DNA of 64,000 nucleotides from CBDCFV01 sp965216425. GTDB lineage: Bacteria; Chloroflexota; Dehalococcoidia; Lucifugimonadales; UBA3495. Each line of letters begins with the position of its first letter. Position 1 is the stretch's first letter. Below are positions 8,820-17,917 of the stretch, in pieces. Location: positions 1,116,001 to 1,180,000 of the forward strand of contig CBDCFV010000006.1 in assembly GCA_965216425.1 (NCBI GenBank), read 5' to 3'. The notes under the pieces were generated by a model, which saw only the letters and a list, made by a program, of their open reading frames with translations, ran no database searches and had not been told where the DNA came from. The position numbers were made by a program, and so were the translations under genes.

Positions 8820-9530
8820 TCAGTTTAACGCATACGGCGAGGCGTCGGTCGCCGCGTCAAGCACGGCACCTTCTTCCTGATCAACCATTTGGAAGCCCAT
8901 GCTCTCGCCGAAGTGATAGACCAATCTATACTGGACGCTGGCGGGGTCCACCATCTTTTCCAGCACGTGGGTTATGGACGTTACCGGTCTATCGGCTATA
9001 CCGCACGGGATGATGTCATCGTAGTAAGACAGGTCCGTAGTCACGTTCAGGGAGAACCCGTGGTATGCAACGCCCCGGCTTATCTTGACGCCTATGGCGG
9101 CAATCTTGGCATCACCTACCCAGACGCCGGTGATGCCATCCAACGTAGAGGCAGACACACCAAAATCGTCCAGCGTGTCTACGACTACCCTTTCCAACGT
9201 CCTGACGTACTTCACCGGCCCTCCCCACCCACGAAGGTCTATGACGGGGTACGCAACTATTTGGCCGGGGCCGTGGAAGGTAATCTGGCCGCCGCGGTCA
9301 GTATCGAACACCTGGATACCCTTCTTTTCCAATGCCTCGGCGGGTGCCAACAGGTCCTCGGTCCGGCTGAGGCGTCCGCGAGTGTATACCGGAGGATGCT
9401 CCAGCAACAACAGGGTGTTGGGCCGGACGCCGTCATGCACCCGCACAGCTAGGTCTTTCTGAAGGTCCCAAGCCCGTTGATAGTCCACAGTCCCCAACCG
9501 GACTACTTGGCAAATAGGTGCAACGAGCAC
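8820..9530 (-). CDS. lipB: Octanoyl-[acyl-carrier-protein] transferase LipB
   Basis: 236 aa from the chosen GTG. LipB moves the octanoyl group from acyl carrier protein to the lipoyl-domain lysine of 2-oxoacid dehydrogenases, the first step of lipoate synthesis. Family motifs are clear: LLLEHPPVYTRGR, DRGGQITFHGPGQIVAYP, the catalytic lysine in KIAAIGVKISRGVAYHGFS and the catalytic cysteine in IIPCGI. Two starts are possible: this GTG, with GGAG 9 bases upstream, or a TTG at 9629 that overlaps the E2 gene by 26 bases and adds 33 residues without family resemblance. Placement directly after the E2 gene couples the enzyme to its substrate protein. Confidence 0.93.
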   Translation of the reverse strand: MLVAPICQVVRLGTVDYQRAWDLQKDLAVRVHDGVRPNTLLLLEHPPVYTRGRLSRTEDLLAPAEALEKKGIQVFDTDRGGQITFHGPGQIVAYPVIDLRGWGGPVKYVRTLERVVVDTLDDFGVSASTLDGITGVWVGDAKIAAIGVKISRGVAYHGFSLNVTTDLSYYDDIIPCGIADRPVTSITHVLEKMVDPASVQYRLVYHFGESMGFQMVDQEEGAVLDAATDASPYALN

Positions 9531-9603
9531 GGGCGGAAACTCCGTAGATGGGTGACGCTCGAGCGCGCGGGCTGGGTGTGATGAATTATTCAGTGAGGTA
9601 AGG

Positions 9604-10974
9604 TCAGTAGATCGATGTACCGGGCCCAATGGCCTCCAAGCGGGATTTGACCGCCCGCAGGAAGGCCCCTGACTCGGCGCCGTCGTTGATCCGGTGGTCG
9701 AAGGACATGCAAATGTTCATCATGGAACGGATGGCGATGGCGTCGTCCCGCACCACAGGACGCTTTTGAATCGCCTCCGTGGTGAGGATGGCGGCTTGAG
9801 GGTAGTTAATAATGGGGTAAGACGTGGTTGAACCTAAGGCGCCGGTGTTGTTCAGGGTGAAGGTGCCGCCCTCGACATCCGAGACTGTCAGCTTGTTTTG
9901 GCGGGCCCGTTGGACCAGGTCACTCATCACCGAGGCAAGGCCGGCTACGCTCAGCCGGTCGGCGTCGTGAATCACCGGAACGATCAATCCCTGCGGAGCG
10001 GCAACAGCGATGCCCAAATTGATCCGGCGTTTCAATATTATCTTGTCTCCACCCCAAGCGGCATTGAGAGTGGGATATTCTTTGAGCGACTCGACAACGG
10101 CCTTAACGGCAAAGGGCAGGTAGGTCAGGTCAATCCCCTCCCGTTGCTCGAAGTCGGTCCTGATTTGGTTGCGGAGCGCCACAAGGTTGGTCACGTCTAC
10201 TTCTACTGTGCTCCAAGCGTGGGGGATTTGAGTGACGCTGCGAACCATCGCCTCTGCGATCATCCGGCGGACGGGCGTCAAGGGCACATGCTGCTCGTCG
10301 GCTTCCGATGAAGTAGACGCAGGGGTGATTGGAGCCTGGGCCACCGCGGGAACTGCGGCGCTCTGAGCGTCCTTGGACTCGGAATAGCGAAGCACGTCCT
10401 CTCGGGTAATCCGTCCGCCTAGTCCTGTACCGGTGACCTGCGATAGATCGAGGTTGTGTTCCAGGGCCAACCGCCTGACTGCAGGCGACAGCCTGGCCGC
10501 TCCTCCTGGGGCCTGGTTCGAGGCTACCGCGACGGGCGTAGGAGTGGGGCGTGGTGTGGTTTGCGGGACGGCGTCCGGTACCAACGGGGCAATTTCGGAA
10601 GCTCCGTCGCCGCCCGTCGGCCCCACAGGTCTTACGTCCTTGACCAAGTAGCCGATGGTGCCAACTGGAGTTGCCTGCTCGGTTGACGCTGAAGCTGCCT
10701 GAGTCGCCACAACCGGCCGTTCACTCTCGACCGCATCAGTAGACTCCACCTCGGCGATGGGCGCGCCCATGGGCAAAGTCTCGCCTTCCTGGGCCAGTAT
10801 CTGCAAGAGAGAGCCATTGACGGGGGACGGCACTTCCATGGTCACTTTGTCGGTAATCACTTCCACCATCGGCTCGAACCGTTCCAGCTTATCGCCAGGC
10901 TGTTTCAGCCACTTTCCAATGGTCCCCTCGACCACGGACTCGCCAACATGGGGAAGCTCGACGGTTACGGACAA
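9604..10974 (-). CDS. 2-oxoacid dehydrogenase E2 (dihydrolipoamide acyltransferase)
   Basis: 456 aa. Three parts are visible: an N-terminal lipoyl domain with the modified lysine (K43) in TDKVTMEVPSP, a Pro/Thr-rich linker leading to a peripheral-subunit-binding domain (LSPAVRRLALEHNLDLSQV), and a C-terminal catalytic acyltransferase domain whose active site reads SFDHRINDG (HxxxDG). It forms the core of the pyruvate or branched-chain 2-oxoacid dehydrogenase complex and passes the acyl group to CoA. Start is TTG. It lies between the E1 beta gene and lipB. An E3 (lipoamide dehydrogenase) gene is not present nearby. Confidence 0.94.
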   Translation of the reverse strand: MSVTVELPHVGESVVEGTIGKWLKQPGDKLERFEPMVEVITDKVTMEVPSPVNGSLLQILAQEGETLPMGAPIAEVESTDAVESERPVVATQAASASTEQATPVGTIGYLVKDVRPVGPTGGDGASEIAPLVPDAVPQTTPRPTPTPVAVASNQAPGGAARLSPAVRRLALEHNLDLSQVTGTGLGGRITREDVLRYSESKDAQSAAVPAVAQAPITPASTSSEADEQHVPLTPVRRMIAEAMVRSVTQIPHAWSTVEVDVTNLVALRNQIRTDFEQREGIDLTYLPFAVKAVVESLKEYPTLNAAWGGDKIILKRRINLGIAVAAPQGLIVPVIHDADRLSVAGLASVMSDLVQRARQNKLTVSDVEGGTFTLNNTGALGSTTSYPIINYPQAAILTTEAIQKRPVVRDDAIAIRSMMNICMSFDHRINDGAESGAFLRAVKSRLEAIGPGTSIY

Positions 10975-10992
10975 AGCTGCGCCACCTGCTAC

Positions 10993-11976
10993 TTAATATG
11001 CGGCCTGCTTGCGCAGGGCCTGAGCGATTTTTTCGGCGTTGGGCATGTAAGCGTCTTCAAGGCTTTGGGCGAATGGCATCGTAGGCACATCCGGGCCGCA
11101 CACCCGCGTAACCGGGCCGTCCAAGTATTCAAAAGCCTCGTCGGCGGCCAAGGCCGCTATTTCCGCACCTACGCCGCCGGTGATGTTGTCCTCATGGACA
11201 ATCATCAACTTACCCGTCTTTTTTACAGACTCGAGAACGGTCCCCTTGTCGAGAGGTCTGAGGCTGCGAAGGTCTATCACCTCAACGTCGATGCCTTCGG
11301 CGGATACTTGTTCTGCCGCTTCCAGACAGTAGTGGAGCATCAGCCCGTAAGTAACGACTGTGATGTTTTCTCCAGGACGTTTAACGTCGGCTACGCCCAA
11401 AGGAAGAGTGTAATTCTGATCAGGCACTTCGCCCCGAACCAGCCGGTAGGTCTTTTTGTGCTCCAGAAAGACCACCGGGCTATTGTCCCGGATGGACGAC
11501 TTGAGCAGCCCTTTGGCATCGTAAGGAGTACTCGGCGCGATGACCTTCAAGCCCGGGGTATGGAAGAACAGGGCCTCGACGTTTTGCGAATGAAAGAGAC
11601 CGCCGCGAATCCCGCCACCGTAAGGGACGCGGATGACCATCGGCGCCTGCAGGACGCCGTTGCTGCCATAGCAAGCCCGCGCAGCCTCGCCAACGAGTTG
11701 GTTAATAGTAGGCCAGATGAAATCGGAAAACTGCACCTCGGGGATAGGCCGCATACCCTTGAAAGCGCAACCCAACGCGATGCCCATGATGGAAGCTTCC
11801 GCGAGGGGCGTATCGATCACGCGGTCCTCGCCAAACTCGTCCATGAGTCCCTGGGTAGCCAAGAACACACCGCCCCGTTTACCGACGTCTTCTCCCATGA
11901 CGAATATGTCGGAATCGCGTCGCATCTCTTCCTGCAACGCTTCGCGGACGGCCTCTATTACGTTCTTTACCGCCAA
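10993..11976 (-). CDS. 2-oxoacid dehydrogenase E1 component, beta subunit
   Basis: 327 aa, typical for the separate beta chain of heterotetrameric E1. Characteristic stretches are GEDVGKRGGVFLATQGL, DTPLAEASIMGIALG, PYGGGIRGGLFHSQNVEA, and the C-terminal transketolase domain with EVIDLRSLRPLD and VHEDNITGGVGAEIAA. With the alpha chain it decarboxylates a 2-oxoacid using thiamine diphosphate and acylates the E2 lipoyl group. The gene begins with TTG, 10 bases after the E1 alpha stop. The substrate (pyruvate, branched-chain 2-oxoacid or acetoin) cannot be decided from the sequence alone. Confidence 0.95.
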   Translation of the reverse strand: MAVKNVIEAVREALQEEMRRDSDIFVMGEDVGKRGGVFLATQGLMDEFGEDRVIDTPLAEASIMGIALGCAFKGMRPIPEVQFSDFIWPTINQLVGEAARACYGSNGVLQAPMVIRVPYGGGIRGGLFHSQNVEALFFHTPGLKVIAPSTPYDAKGLLKSSIRDNSPVVFLEHKKTYRLVRGEVPDQNYTLPLGVADVKRPGENITVVTYGLMLHYCLEAAEQVSAEGIDVEVIDLRSLRPLDKGTVLESVKKTGKLMIVHEDNITGGVGAEIAALAADEAFEYLDGPVTRVCGPDVPTMPFAQSLEDAYMPNAEKIAQALRKQAAY

Positions 11977-11985
11977 TCCGTCCCC

Positions 11986-13035
11986 CTATTGGCTGTAGAC
12001 TGCATGGAACAGCGTCGAGATGTCAGGTAGGTCTGCCGCTTCCGCAGCGTCGGTGGCGTCGTTTATCTCTTGAAGCGCTTGCGCCTTAATCCTTTCCGAC
12101 TGTTCATGGGAAAGGATTCCTTGGGCGATTAAACTGGCGCCAAAGTTGACTACCGGGTCCATCTGGCGAACGGCTTCCAATTCCTCAGGAGGCCGGTACC
12201 GTCTATCGTCGTCGTCGGTAGTGTGGGGCATCAACCGTTCCACCTGCATCTCCAGCAACACCGGGCCCTGCCGTCTTGCATGGTTGATGGCTTCACGGGT
12301 AGCCTCGTAGCACCTGACAAAGTCCATTCCGTCCAACGCGAACCCGGGAAAGCCATAGCCGGAGGCACGAGCCGCCAAGTCGTCGGTGGCCATTTGCAGG
12401 CGCTGCGGCACCGAGATAGCGTAGTGGTTGTTTTCGCAGATGAAGACGACGGGCAGTTTGTGTACACCGGCAAAGTTCATTGCCTCGTGCGCTTCGCCCT
12501 GGCTGGTTGCGCCGTCGCCGAAGTAAGAAAGCACAACCGTTCCGTCACCCTTCATCTTGGACCCCAGGGCGTAACCCACAGCTTGGGTAAGCCCGGCTCC
12601 AACCACGTTGGAAATCTGTATGATATTGCGCGGCAGATCGGCGCCTTGAAGGGGGAACTGGCGCCCGTTGCTATACGGCTCACCTTCTTTCCCCATGAAC
12701 GAGAGCATTACTTGGGTTGGGGTTAGCCCCGCAGCCATCTTGAGGCCCAAGTCCCGGTAATATGGGAAGAGGAAGCAATTGCCGTCTTTTTGCGCAGCTA
12801 GAAGGCTACCTAGTTGGGTCGCTTCGTGGCCCTGACAGGAAGCGGCAATAGGCACTTTTCCCTGCCTGTTCAAGGCCCATATCCGCTCATCGATGGTCCG
12901 GACCAGCACCATCTTGGTGTACCACTCGACCAAGTCTCCACGGGTCAAGCCGTCCGGCAGGTTTTCCGGGCCGTCGGCGACCGATATATCAGCCTCGTCG
13001 GCGCTTTCGGAGCTATTGCTTCTTTCCTGAGTCAT
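11986..13035 (-). CDS. 2-oxoacid dehydrogenase E1 component, alpha subunit
   Basis: 349 aa from MTQERSN. The thiamine diphosphate-binding motif is seen as SYFGDGATSQGEAHEAMNFA with the closing asparagine in FICENNHYAIS; the regulatory-loop region reads RLMPHTTDDDDRRYR. The start is placed at an ATG preceded by GAGG at 6 bases; a longer frame adds 22 residues that look non-coding. First gene of the operon E1 alpha - E1 beta - E2 - lipB, which encodes an almost complete complex plus its lipoylation enzyme. The N-terminus is richer in Ser, Glu and Asp than the rest and probably disordered. Confidence 0.95.
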   Translation of the reverse strand: MTQERSNSSESADEADISVADGPENLPDGLTRGDLVEWYTKMVLVRTIDERIWALNRQGKVPIAASCQGHEATQLGSLLAAQKDGNCFLFPYYRDLGLKMAAGLTPTQVMLSFMGKEGEPYSNGRQFPLQGADLPRNIIQISNVVGAGLTQAVGYALGSKMKGDGTVVLSYFGDGATSQGEAHEAMNFAGVHKLPVVFICENNHYAISVPQRLQMATDDLAARASGYGFPGFALDGMDFVRCYEATREAINHARRQGPVLLEMQVERLMPHTTDDDDRRYRPPEELEAVRQMDPVVNFGASLIAQGILSHEQSERIKAQALQEINDATDAAEAADLPDISTLFHAVYSQ

Positions 13036-13229
13036 TTGCTCCCTCGTGTTCAGCGGTACAAACCAGAAGGGGGACGTATGGACGCCCCCTCGCAGGTCCA
13101 ATCAGTCCGTTTTTGACGCCGACCCCACACACAGCATCCACCCCTGAGCGTGAAGTCCGACAATTATATATCCAGCAACCATGCTCCGCAAACTGCGTTG
13201 TTGCGGGGCAGGCAGGATTTTTGATAACG

Positions 13230-13269
13230 CTCTCATTTCCTCTCGTTTCCTCTCGTTTCCTCCCATTTT
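13230..13269. repeat. Four phased 10-bp repeats upstream of dnaA
   Basis: Consecutive units CTCTCATTTC, CTCTCGTTTC, CTCTCGTTTC and CTCCCATTTT. The last three positions match, in the same phase, a block at 31055-31084 beside the 16S rRNA unit. A 10-bp period places each unit on the same face of the helix, as expected for a protein-binding array. The function is unknown. Confidence 0.6.
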
Positions 13270-13508
13270 GCTTCTCTTGGAGAGGTATTGGACTTGATTC
13301 CGGGCGGGAAAGCGTTATGTCACGCAGGTCCATAATAAAGAATTGCTGCCGGGCTTGGAAAGGAGCAGGGTGTCAATTCCTGTCTGACAGTGGCCCATCC
13401 GCTTGACGCCAGCCATCTTTTTTTGACCCCCCCAATTGTCCAGATAGGGATAGGCTTTTGAGGGTGGTTTTAACCGGGAAATTGGTTGTTAATTTCCTTG
13501 GTTCCGCG

Positions 13509-13538
13509 TTGACATGAGTTCACAAAGATTGCTACTTT
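13509..13538 (+). promoter_or_regulatory. Candidate dnaA promoter
   Basis: A perfect TTGACA is followed after 18 bp by TACTTT, a weak -10. It would give a leader of about 155 bases before dnaA. Moderate support only, from the -35 box and position. Confidence 0.4.
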
Positions 13539-13699
13539 GCGGCTTTCCAACCTCAGCAGACTCCCATAGTGCTGAACGTTCATTGCTCAGTGACGATGCG
13601 TTTCCCCGACTGTGTGTTTCCCCGGCAATTCGCGGAATTCTCGCGTAACCGGCTAAGGCTGGAATTATTTGTTGAACGCAAAATCGAGGGCTTTCGCCG

Positions 13700-15055
13700 A
13701 TGACAAACCTATCGACCAGAGAAATTTGGAGGGCGGTGCTGGGTGAGCTTCAGCTTCAGCTACCACGTTCGGCGTTCCAAACTTGGTTGAAGCAGACCGA
13801 AGGGGTGGCCCACGATGGACACCGGTTCGTGGTGGAGGCCCCGACCACGTTCGCAGTGGCTTGGCTCGAAAGGCGAATGTATAACGCGATCCAAAAGACT
13901 GTTGAGAAAGTAACTCAACAGCCACTGGAAGTGCATTTCCAGGTCAAGCAGGACCAAAGCCGACAAAACGGCATTGAAGCGCCGATGGACCAGTCGCCGG
14001 AAACAGAGCGTTACACGGCGCCGGCCCGGCCGGCGGTTTCATTCAATCCAAAATACACCTTTGATACTTTTGTGGCCGGTCCATCCAACCAGTTGGCGTA
14101 CAGTGCGGCCCGGGCAGTGGCCGACGCCCCTGGATCAGGCTACAATCCCTTATTCCTGTATTCCGGTGTGGGACTGGGCAAGACCCACCTTCTCCACGCA
14201 ATCGGCCACGCCGTCCATCCCAGCGGCCTGTCGGTCATGTACGTGACTTCTGAGCAGTTTACCAATGACTTCATAACGTCCATCGCGAATCGAACGACAG
14301 AGGCGTTCCGGGATAGGTACCGGAGCGTAAACGTCCTGTTGATGGACGACGTTCAGTTTTTAAGCGGCAAAGAGCAGACCCACGAAAGCTTTTTCCACAC
14401 CTTCAATGACTTGCACAACTCGGGCAACCAAGTGGTTATTACGTCGGACCGGGCTCCCAAGGCTCTGGCGTTGTTACAGGACAGGATGCGTTCCCGATTG
14501 GAATGGGGGTTGACCGCTGACATACAGCCCCCGGACCTGGAGACCCGTATGGCGATACTGGTTTCAAAGGCGAGACACTTGGGAATACAGTTAGTGGAAA
14601 ATGTAATCGAGTTAATCGCCAAAAGGATCCAAAAGAATGTACGGGAGTTGGAGGGGAGCTTGAACCGGATGGTTGCCCACTCCCAGTTGATGAACGTTCC
14701 CATAACCATGGAATCTGCTTCACATATCCTGGATGCGGTAACGACGGACAAAAGCCGGGACTCCATCGAGCCGATACGGATTCTGGATGCAGTGTCCAGC
14801 CATTTCCGAGTAGAGACCTCGTCCCTCATTGCACGGGGCCGGACCCGGAAAATCGCCTTGGCGCGCCAAGTCGCAATGTACCTCCTCATCCATGAATTGG
14901 AGATGTCCCCAACCCAGGTAGGACGTTTGTTGGGAGATAGGGACCACGCCACCGTTATTCACGGTGCGGGAAAAATCAACGGGGAGATCAATGAGGACAG
15001 CGATCTGCGGCGTGACGTGCTCGCCATTAAGGAAGCCATATTTTCGCCGGTCTGA
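13700..15055 (+). CDS. dnaA: Chromosomal replication initiator protein DnaA
   Basis: 451 aa. N-terminal domain I (about 1-85), a variable linker, then the AAA+ ATPase with Walker A GVGLGKTH at 156-163 and Walker B VLLMDDVQFLSGKEQTHESF near 213. The C-terminal DNA-binding helix-turn-helix ends in the DnaA signature GDRDHATVIHG. It binds DnaA boxes at oriC and opens the origin. GAGGG sits 9 bases before the ATG. Unusually, dnaN and recF do not follow; thiI does. DnaA-box-like sequences lie directly downstream, suggesting oriC is there. Confidence 0.98.
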   Translation: MTNLSTREIWRAVLGELQLQLPRSAFQTWLKQTEGVAHDGHRFVVEAPTTFAVAWLERRMYNAIQKTVEKVTQQPLEVHFQVKQDQSRQNGIEAPMDQSPETERYTAPARPAVSFNPKYTFDTFVAGPSNQLAYSAARAVADAPGSGYNPLFLYSGVGLGKTHLLHAIGHAVHPSGLSVMYVTSEQFTNDFITSIANRTTEAFRDRYRSVNVLLMDDVQFLSGKEQTHESFFHTFNDLHNSGNQVVITSDRAPKALALLQDRMRSRLEWGLTADIQPPDLETRMAILVSKARHLGIQLVENVIELIAKRIQKNVRELEGSLNRMVAHSQLMNVPITMESASHILDAVTTDKSRDSIEPIRILDAVSSHFRVETSSLIARGRTRKIALARQVAMYLLIHELEMSPTQVGRLLGDRDHATVIHGAGKINGEINEDSDLRRDVLAIKEAIFSPV

Positions 15056-15453
15056 GAGCCTTCCCGCGAAGGGCGTCGTTGATAAACCGCCCAAAATGGT
15101 GGATAAGTGTTGACGCCAGTGGATAAGCTTCGTGAATCACGGGTAACCACTGCTCAAACAGCTCTTCATTAACCCTTCCAAAGAGTCCACTGCGGCCGGT
15201 CCCTGCCGGTTTTAATTGAAAGCAGTTAGGGCACAGAGAGGCTGCACCAGGGATAGCACTGCCCGTCCTGCTAAGGCTGCCCCACTATCCCGAGTTACAC
15301 CCATCATTGTTCCTTGAGTGCTTTTCCGGCGTTTAATTAGCGTACAATAGGGCTTGCCCGTGGTTAATAGTGGCAAGGAACGCCTTGGGGCAACTGCTCT
15401 TTGCCCCCACTGGCAAGTGTACGAAGAACATTCGGCTAAACCAGCTTGGTTGC
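15056..15453. other. oriC: Candidate replication origin (oriC) between dnaA and thiI
   Basis: Three DnaA-box-like 9-mers in the same orientation and about 20 bp apart: CGTTGATAA (15077), GGTGGATAA (15098) and AGTGGATAA (15118). The last two differ from the consensus TGTGGATAA only at the first base. The rest of this non-coding stretch is not clearly AT-rich, apart from TTTAATTAGCGTACAAT near 15332-15348, which could also be the thiI promoter -10 (TACAAT). Position beside dnaA supports the call; only three boxes and no obvious unwinding element weaken it. Confidence 0.45.
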
Positions 15454-16638
15454 ATGAAACTTCACGTAATAGTCAAGACCCACGAATTGGCCCTTAAGGG
15501 TAAGAACCGCCCGTGGTTCATGCGCCGGTTGGTGGAGAACCTGCGGACGGCCACCAAAGGCACGGGCGTCGAGCGGGTGTGGCAAGGCCAGATGATCATC
15601 GGCCTTACTCTCGCCCACGAGGATGCTTGGCCGGTAGTGAGGGAGCGGGTACGGGACTGCATGGGCATAGCCAAGTACTTCAAGAGCTATGCGGTGGAAC
15701 CCGACCTCGATTTGGTGAGGGATGCGCTGCCCGGACTGTTGGAGGGACGCAAGTTCGAGTCTTTCCGAATCACCGCAAACCGGGCGGACAAGCGGTTTCC
15801 GGTTACCTCGGACCAGATTTGCCGCGACATAGGCCAGTACGTTAAAGACATGACGGGGGCCAGGGTTGATTTGACCCACCCGGACTTCCAGATTTACTTG
15901 GACGTGCTGCCCCAGGAAATACTGATTTATTTTGACGAGATAAAGGGCTACGGCGGTCTGCCGGTGGGTGTCAGCGGCTTGGTGACGGCCATGCTTTCGG
16001 GAGGAATCGATTCCCCGGTGGCGGCGTGGCAACTGATGAAACGCGGCTGCCGGGTGCAGTTTGTCCACTTCCACAGCTACCCGCTGGTGGACATGTCCTC
16101 GATTGAAAAGGCCATAGACTTGGCCCAATTCCTTACCCGTTACCAGTACCGCTCGGTCCTGAACTTGGCGCCGCTGGGTGAAATTCAGAAGCAGATCATT
16201 CTGTCCACCCCTCCTGCCTATCGAGTGATCCTGTACCGGCGGTTTATGATGCGGATTACCGAAGAGCTGGCCCGCCGTAGCAAGGCCAAGGCGATTGTAA
16301 CCGGCGAAAGCTGCGGACAGGTCAGTTCACAGACGCTGGACAACATGGCCGTAATAGGCGACGCCGTTAAAATGCCGGTGTTCCGCCCATTGGTTGGGGC
16401 CAATAAAGAGGAGATAATCAATATCGCCCGGCAGTTGGGCACCTACCAGACTTCCATAATGCCCGACCAGGACTGTTGCTCGTTGTTCGTGCCGCGTCAC
16501 CCGGAAACCCAAGCGAGCCTGAAGACGGTGGTTGAGCTGGAGTCGACGCTTCCCGTAGACGATCTTGTGCGGCAGGCATTGGACAATACCGAGACCAAAG
16601 AATTCTTCTCCCCGTCTCCGGAAGACGGTCTCACATAG
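15454..16638 (+). CDS. thiI: tRNA 4-thiouridine synthase ThiI (no rhodanese domain)
   Basis: 394 aa from the ATG of MKLHVIVKTHELALKGKNRP. An N-terminal ferredoxin-like/THUMP RNA-binding region is followed by the PP-loop ATP pyrophosphatase domain, with the motif AMLSGGIDSPVAAW near residue 185 and YRRFMMRITEELARR downstream. The enzyme adenylates U8 of tRNA before sulfur transfer. The C-terminal rhodanese domain of the E. coli enzyme is absent, as in many Gram-positive and Chloroflexota forms, so sulfur must come from a cysteine desulfurase directly. A conserved DQDCCSLFVPRHP lies near the C-terminus. An upstream in-frame start adds 28 residues without homology. Confidence 0.94.
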   Translation: MKLHVIVKTHELALKGKNRPWFMRRLVENLRTATKGTGVERVWQGQMIIGLTLAHEDAWPVVRERVRDCMGIAKYFKSYAVEPDLDLVRDALPGLLEGRKFESFRITANRADKRFPVTSDQICRDIGQYVKDMTGARVDLTHPDFQIYLDVLPQEILIYFDEIKGYGGLPVGVSGLVTAMLSGGIDSPVAAWQLMKRGCRVQFVHFHSYPLVDMSSIEKAIDLAQFLTRYQYRSVLNLAPLGEIQKQIILSTPPAYRVILYRRFMMRITEELARRSKAKAIVTGESCGQVSSQTLDNMAVIGDAVKMPVFRPLVGANKEEIINIARQLGTYQTSIMPDQDCCSLFVPRHPETQASLKTVVELESTLPVDDLVRQALDNTETKEFFSPSPEDGLT

Positions 16639-16669
16639 TGAGGAAGATTTACCCGTAGCAGGCTCAACA

Positions 16670-17746
16670 TTGGGCTCGACGGTTGAAAGCACTCTACTCA
16701 ATGTGCCGGCAAAAGACCGGGAGCGTCTACTGTCGGACTTGCTTCGTGGCGTCTCCCGCAGTTTTTATCTGACCCTTAGGATTTTGCCTGCCGGTTTGCG
16801 GATTCCCGTGGGGGTGGCGTATTTATTGGGCAGAGCGGCAGACACGATCGCCGACACGCGTTTGTTGCCTCCTTCACAGCGCCTGGCCCAGTTGATCAAA
16901 TTCCGGGGCCAGATCGAAGGTGAGGCCAACGGGCCGTCAGTTCGGCAAATCGGCCAGGCCCTGACGGACAAGCAAGACCTGCCTCAGGAACGAGCTTTGT
17001 TGGAATCCCTCCCGCAGGTTTTCTCGGTGCTGGATTCCTTGGTTGAGCCTGACCGGTCCCTAATTCGCTCGGTGGTTGTGACCTTGACCCGCGGCATGGA
17101 GGAAGACCTGACTACCTTCCCGGCCGAGGACTCCGGACAGATCGCCGCGTTGGCGAATTCGGCTGCCCTGGACCGGTATACCTACATGGTGGCGGGTTGC
17201 GTCGGAGAGTTCTGGACTCGCATCATGATGGAGCACTGCCCGGAGCTGAAGGACTGGAACGGTGAGCACATGCAGGGCGTAGGCGTTCGGTTCGGGAAAG
17301 CCCTGCAATTGACCAACGTGCTGAGGGACATCCCTCGCGATTTGCGCAACGGCCGGTGCTATCTGCCGACGGACGAACTTTTGGAAGCGGGTTTAAAACC
17401 TGTGGACTTGTTGGACCCAATAGCGGGCGAAAAGGCCCGCCCGGTATTGGTCTCGTGGATAGAGACCGCTTTGGACCACTTCGACGAGGCGGAGCGGTAC
17501 TTGCTGGCGTTGCCTCCCCGGTGTGTGCGGTTGCGGTTAGCAGTGTTGTGGCCCATGCTGCTGGGTCTGGCCACACTGGCGCTGTTGGCAAAGAACCGGG
17601 ACTGTTTGGACCCGGCCAAGCCGTCGAAAGTCAAACGAAGTTGGGTCTACTGGATGATGGCCAAGTCTTGGCCTACCGTGATGTCCGACACGATAATCAA
17701 GGCTTGGGTACGCACATTGCGGCGGGGGGTGGAGTCGGCGTTGTGA
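16670..17746 (+). CDS. Squalene/phytoene synthase family protein
   Basis: About 358 aa from the chosen TTG; GTG at 16703 or a start inside thiI are alternatives and none has a good ribosome site. The two aspartate-rich motifs that bind the prenyl diphosphates are visible: GRAADTIADT and VLRDIPRDLRNGRCYLPTDEL. The N-terminal LLRGVSRSFYLTLRILP is typical. It condenses two farnesyl (or geranylgeranyl) diphosphates head to head. Given an hpnB-like gene elsewhere in the window, squalene for hopanoids is the likelier product, but carotenoid precursors are not excluded. It follows thiI by 31 bases. Confidence 0.88.
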   Translation: MGSTVESTLLNVPAKDRERLLSDLLRGVSRSFYLTLRILPAGLRIPVGVAYLLGRAADTIADTRLLPPSQRLAQLIKFRGQIEGEANGPSVRQIGQALTDKQDLPQERALLESLPQVFSVLDSLVEPDRSLIRSVVVTLTRGMEEDLTTFPAEDSGQIAALANSAALDRYTYMVAGCVGEFWTRIMMEHCPELKDWNGEHMQGVGVRFGKALQLTNVLRDIPRDLRNGRCYLPTDELLEAGLKPVDLLDPIAGEKARPVLVSWIETALDHFDEAERYLLALPPRCVRLRLAVLWPMLLGLATLALLAKNRDCLDPAKPSKVKRSWVYWMMAKSWPTVMSDTIIKAWVRTLRRGVESAL

Positions 17747-17917
17747 AGGCCATTGCTCGGGCAGGCGCCCTTAGCAGGCCCATTCCGTGATGACGCTGAT
17801 TGCGATAGGATAAGCGAGATGGCCAACCCGGCGGTTTGCCGGGCGGCAACCCGAAACAATTCGGAGTTTCCAACGGACTGCTTCGTTTAGCGGCCCACAT
17901 ATACATGGAGGAGCATG

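Larger units (their letters stand above)
13036..13699. other. Non-coding region between the E1 alpha gene and dnaA
   Basis: About 660 bases with no convincing gene. It holds four phased 10-bp repeats (separate entry), an inverted repeat GGAAATT-GGTTGTT-AATTTCC near 13477-13497, short runs of T and C near 13419-13435 and a candidate dnaA promoter. The motifs AAGTCCGACA and GTTGTTGCGGGGCAGG near 13152-13211 recur in similar form upstream of the 16S unit, suggesting shared regulatory DNA or the remains of the same repeat. Confidence 0.6.

Noticed and set aside
10948..12030. A 360-residue open frame on the plus strand
   Set aside because: Antisense to the E1 beta gene; no motif and no ribosome site.
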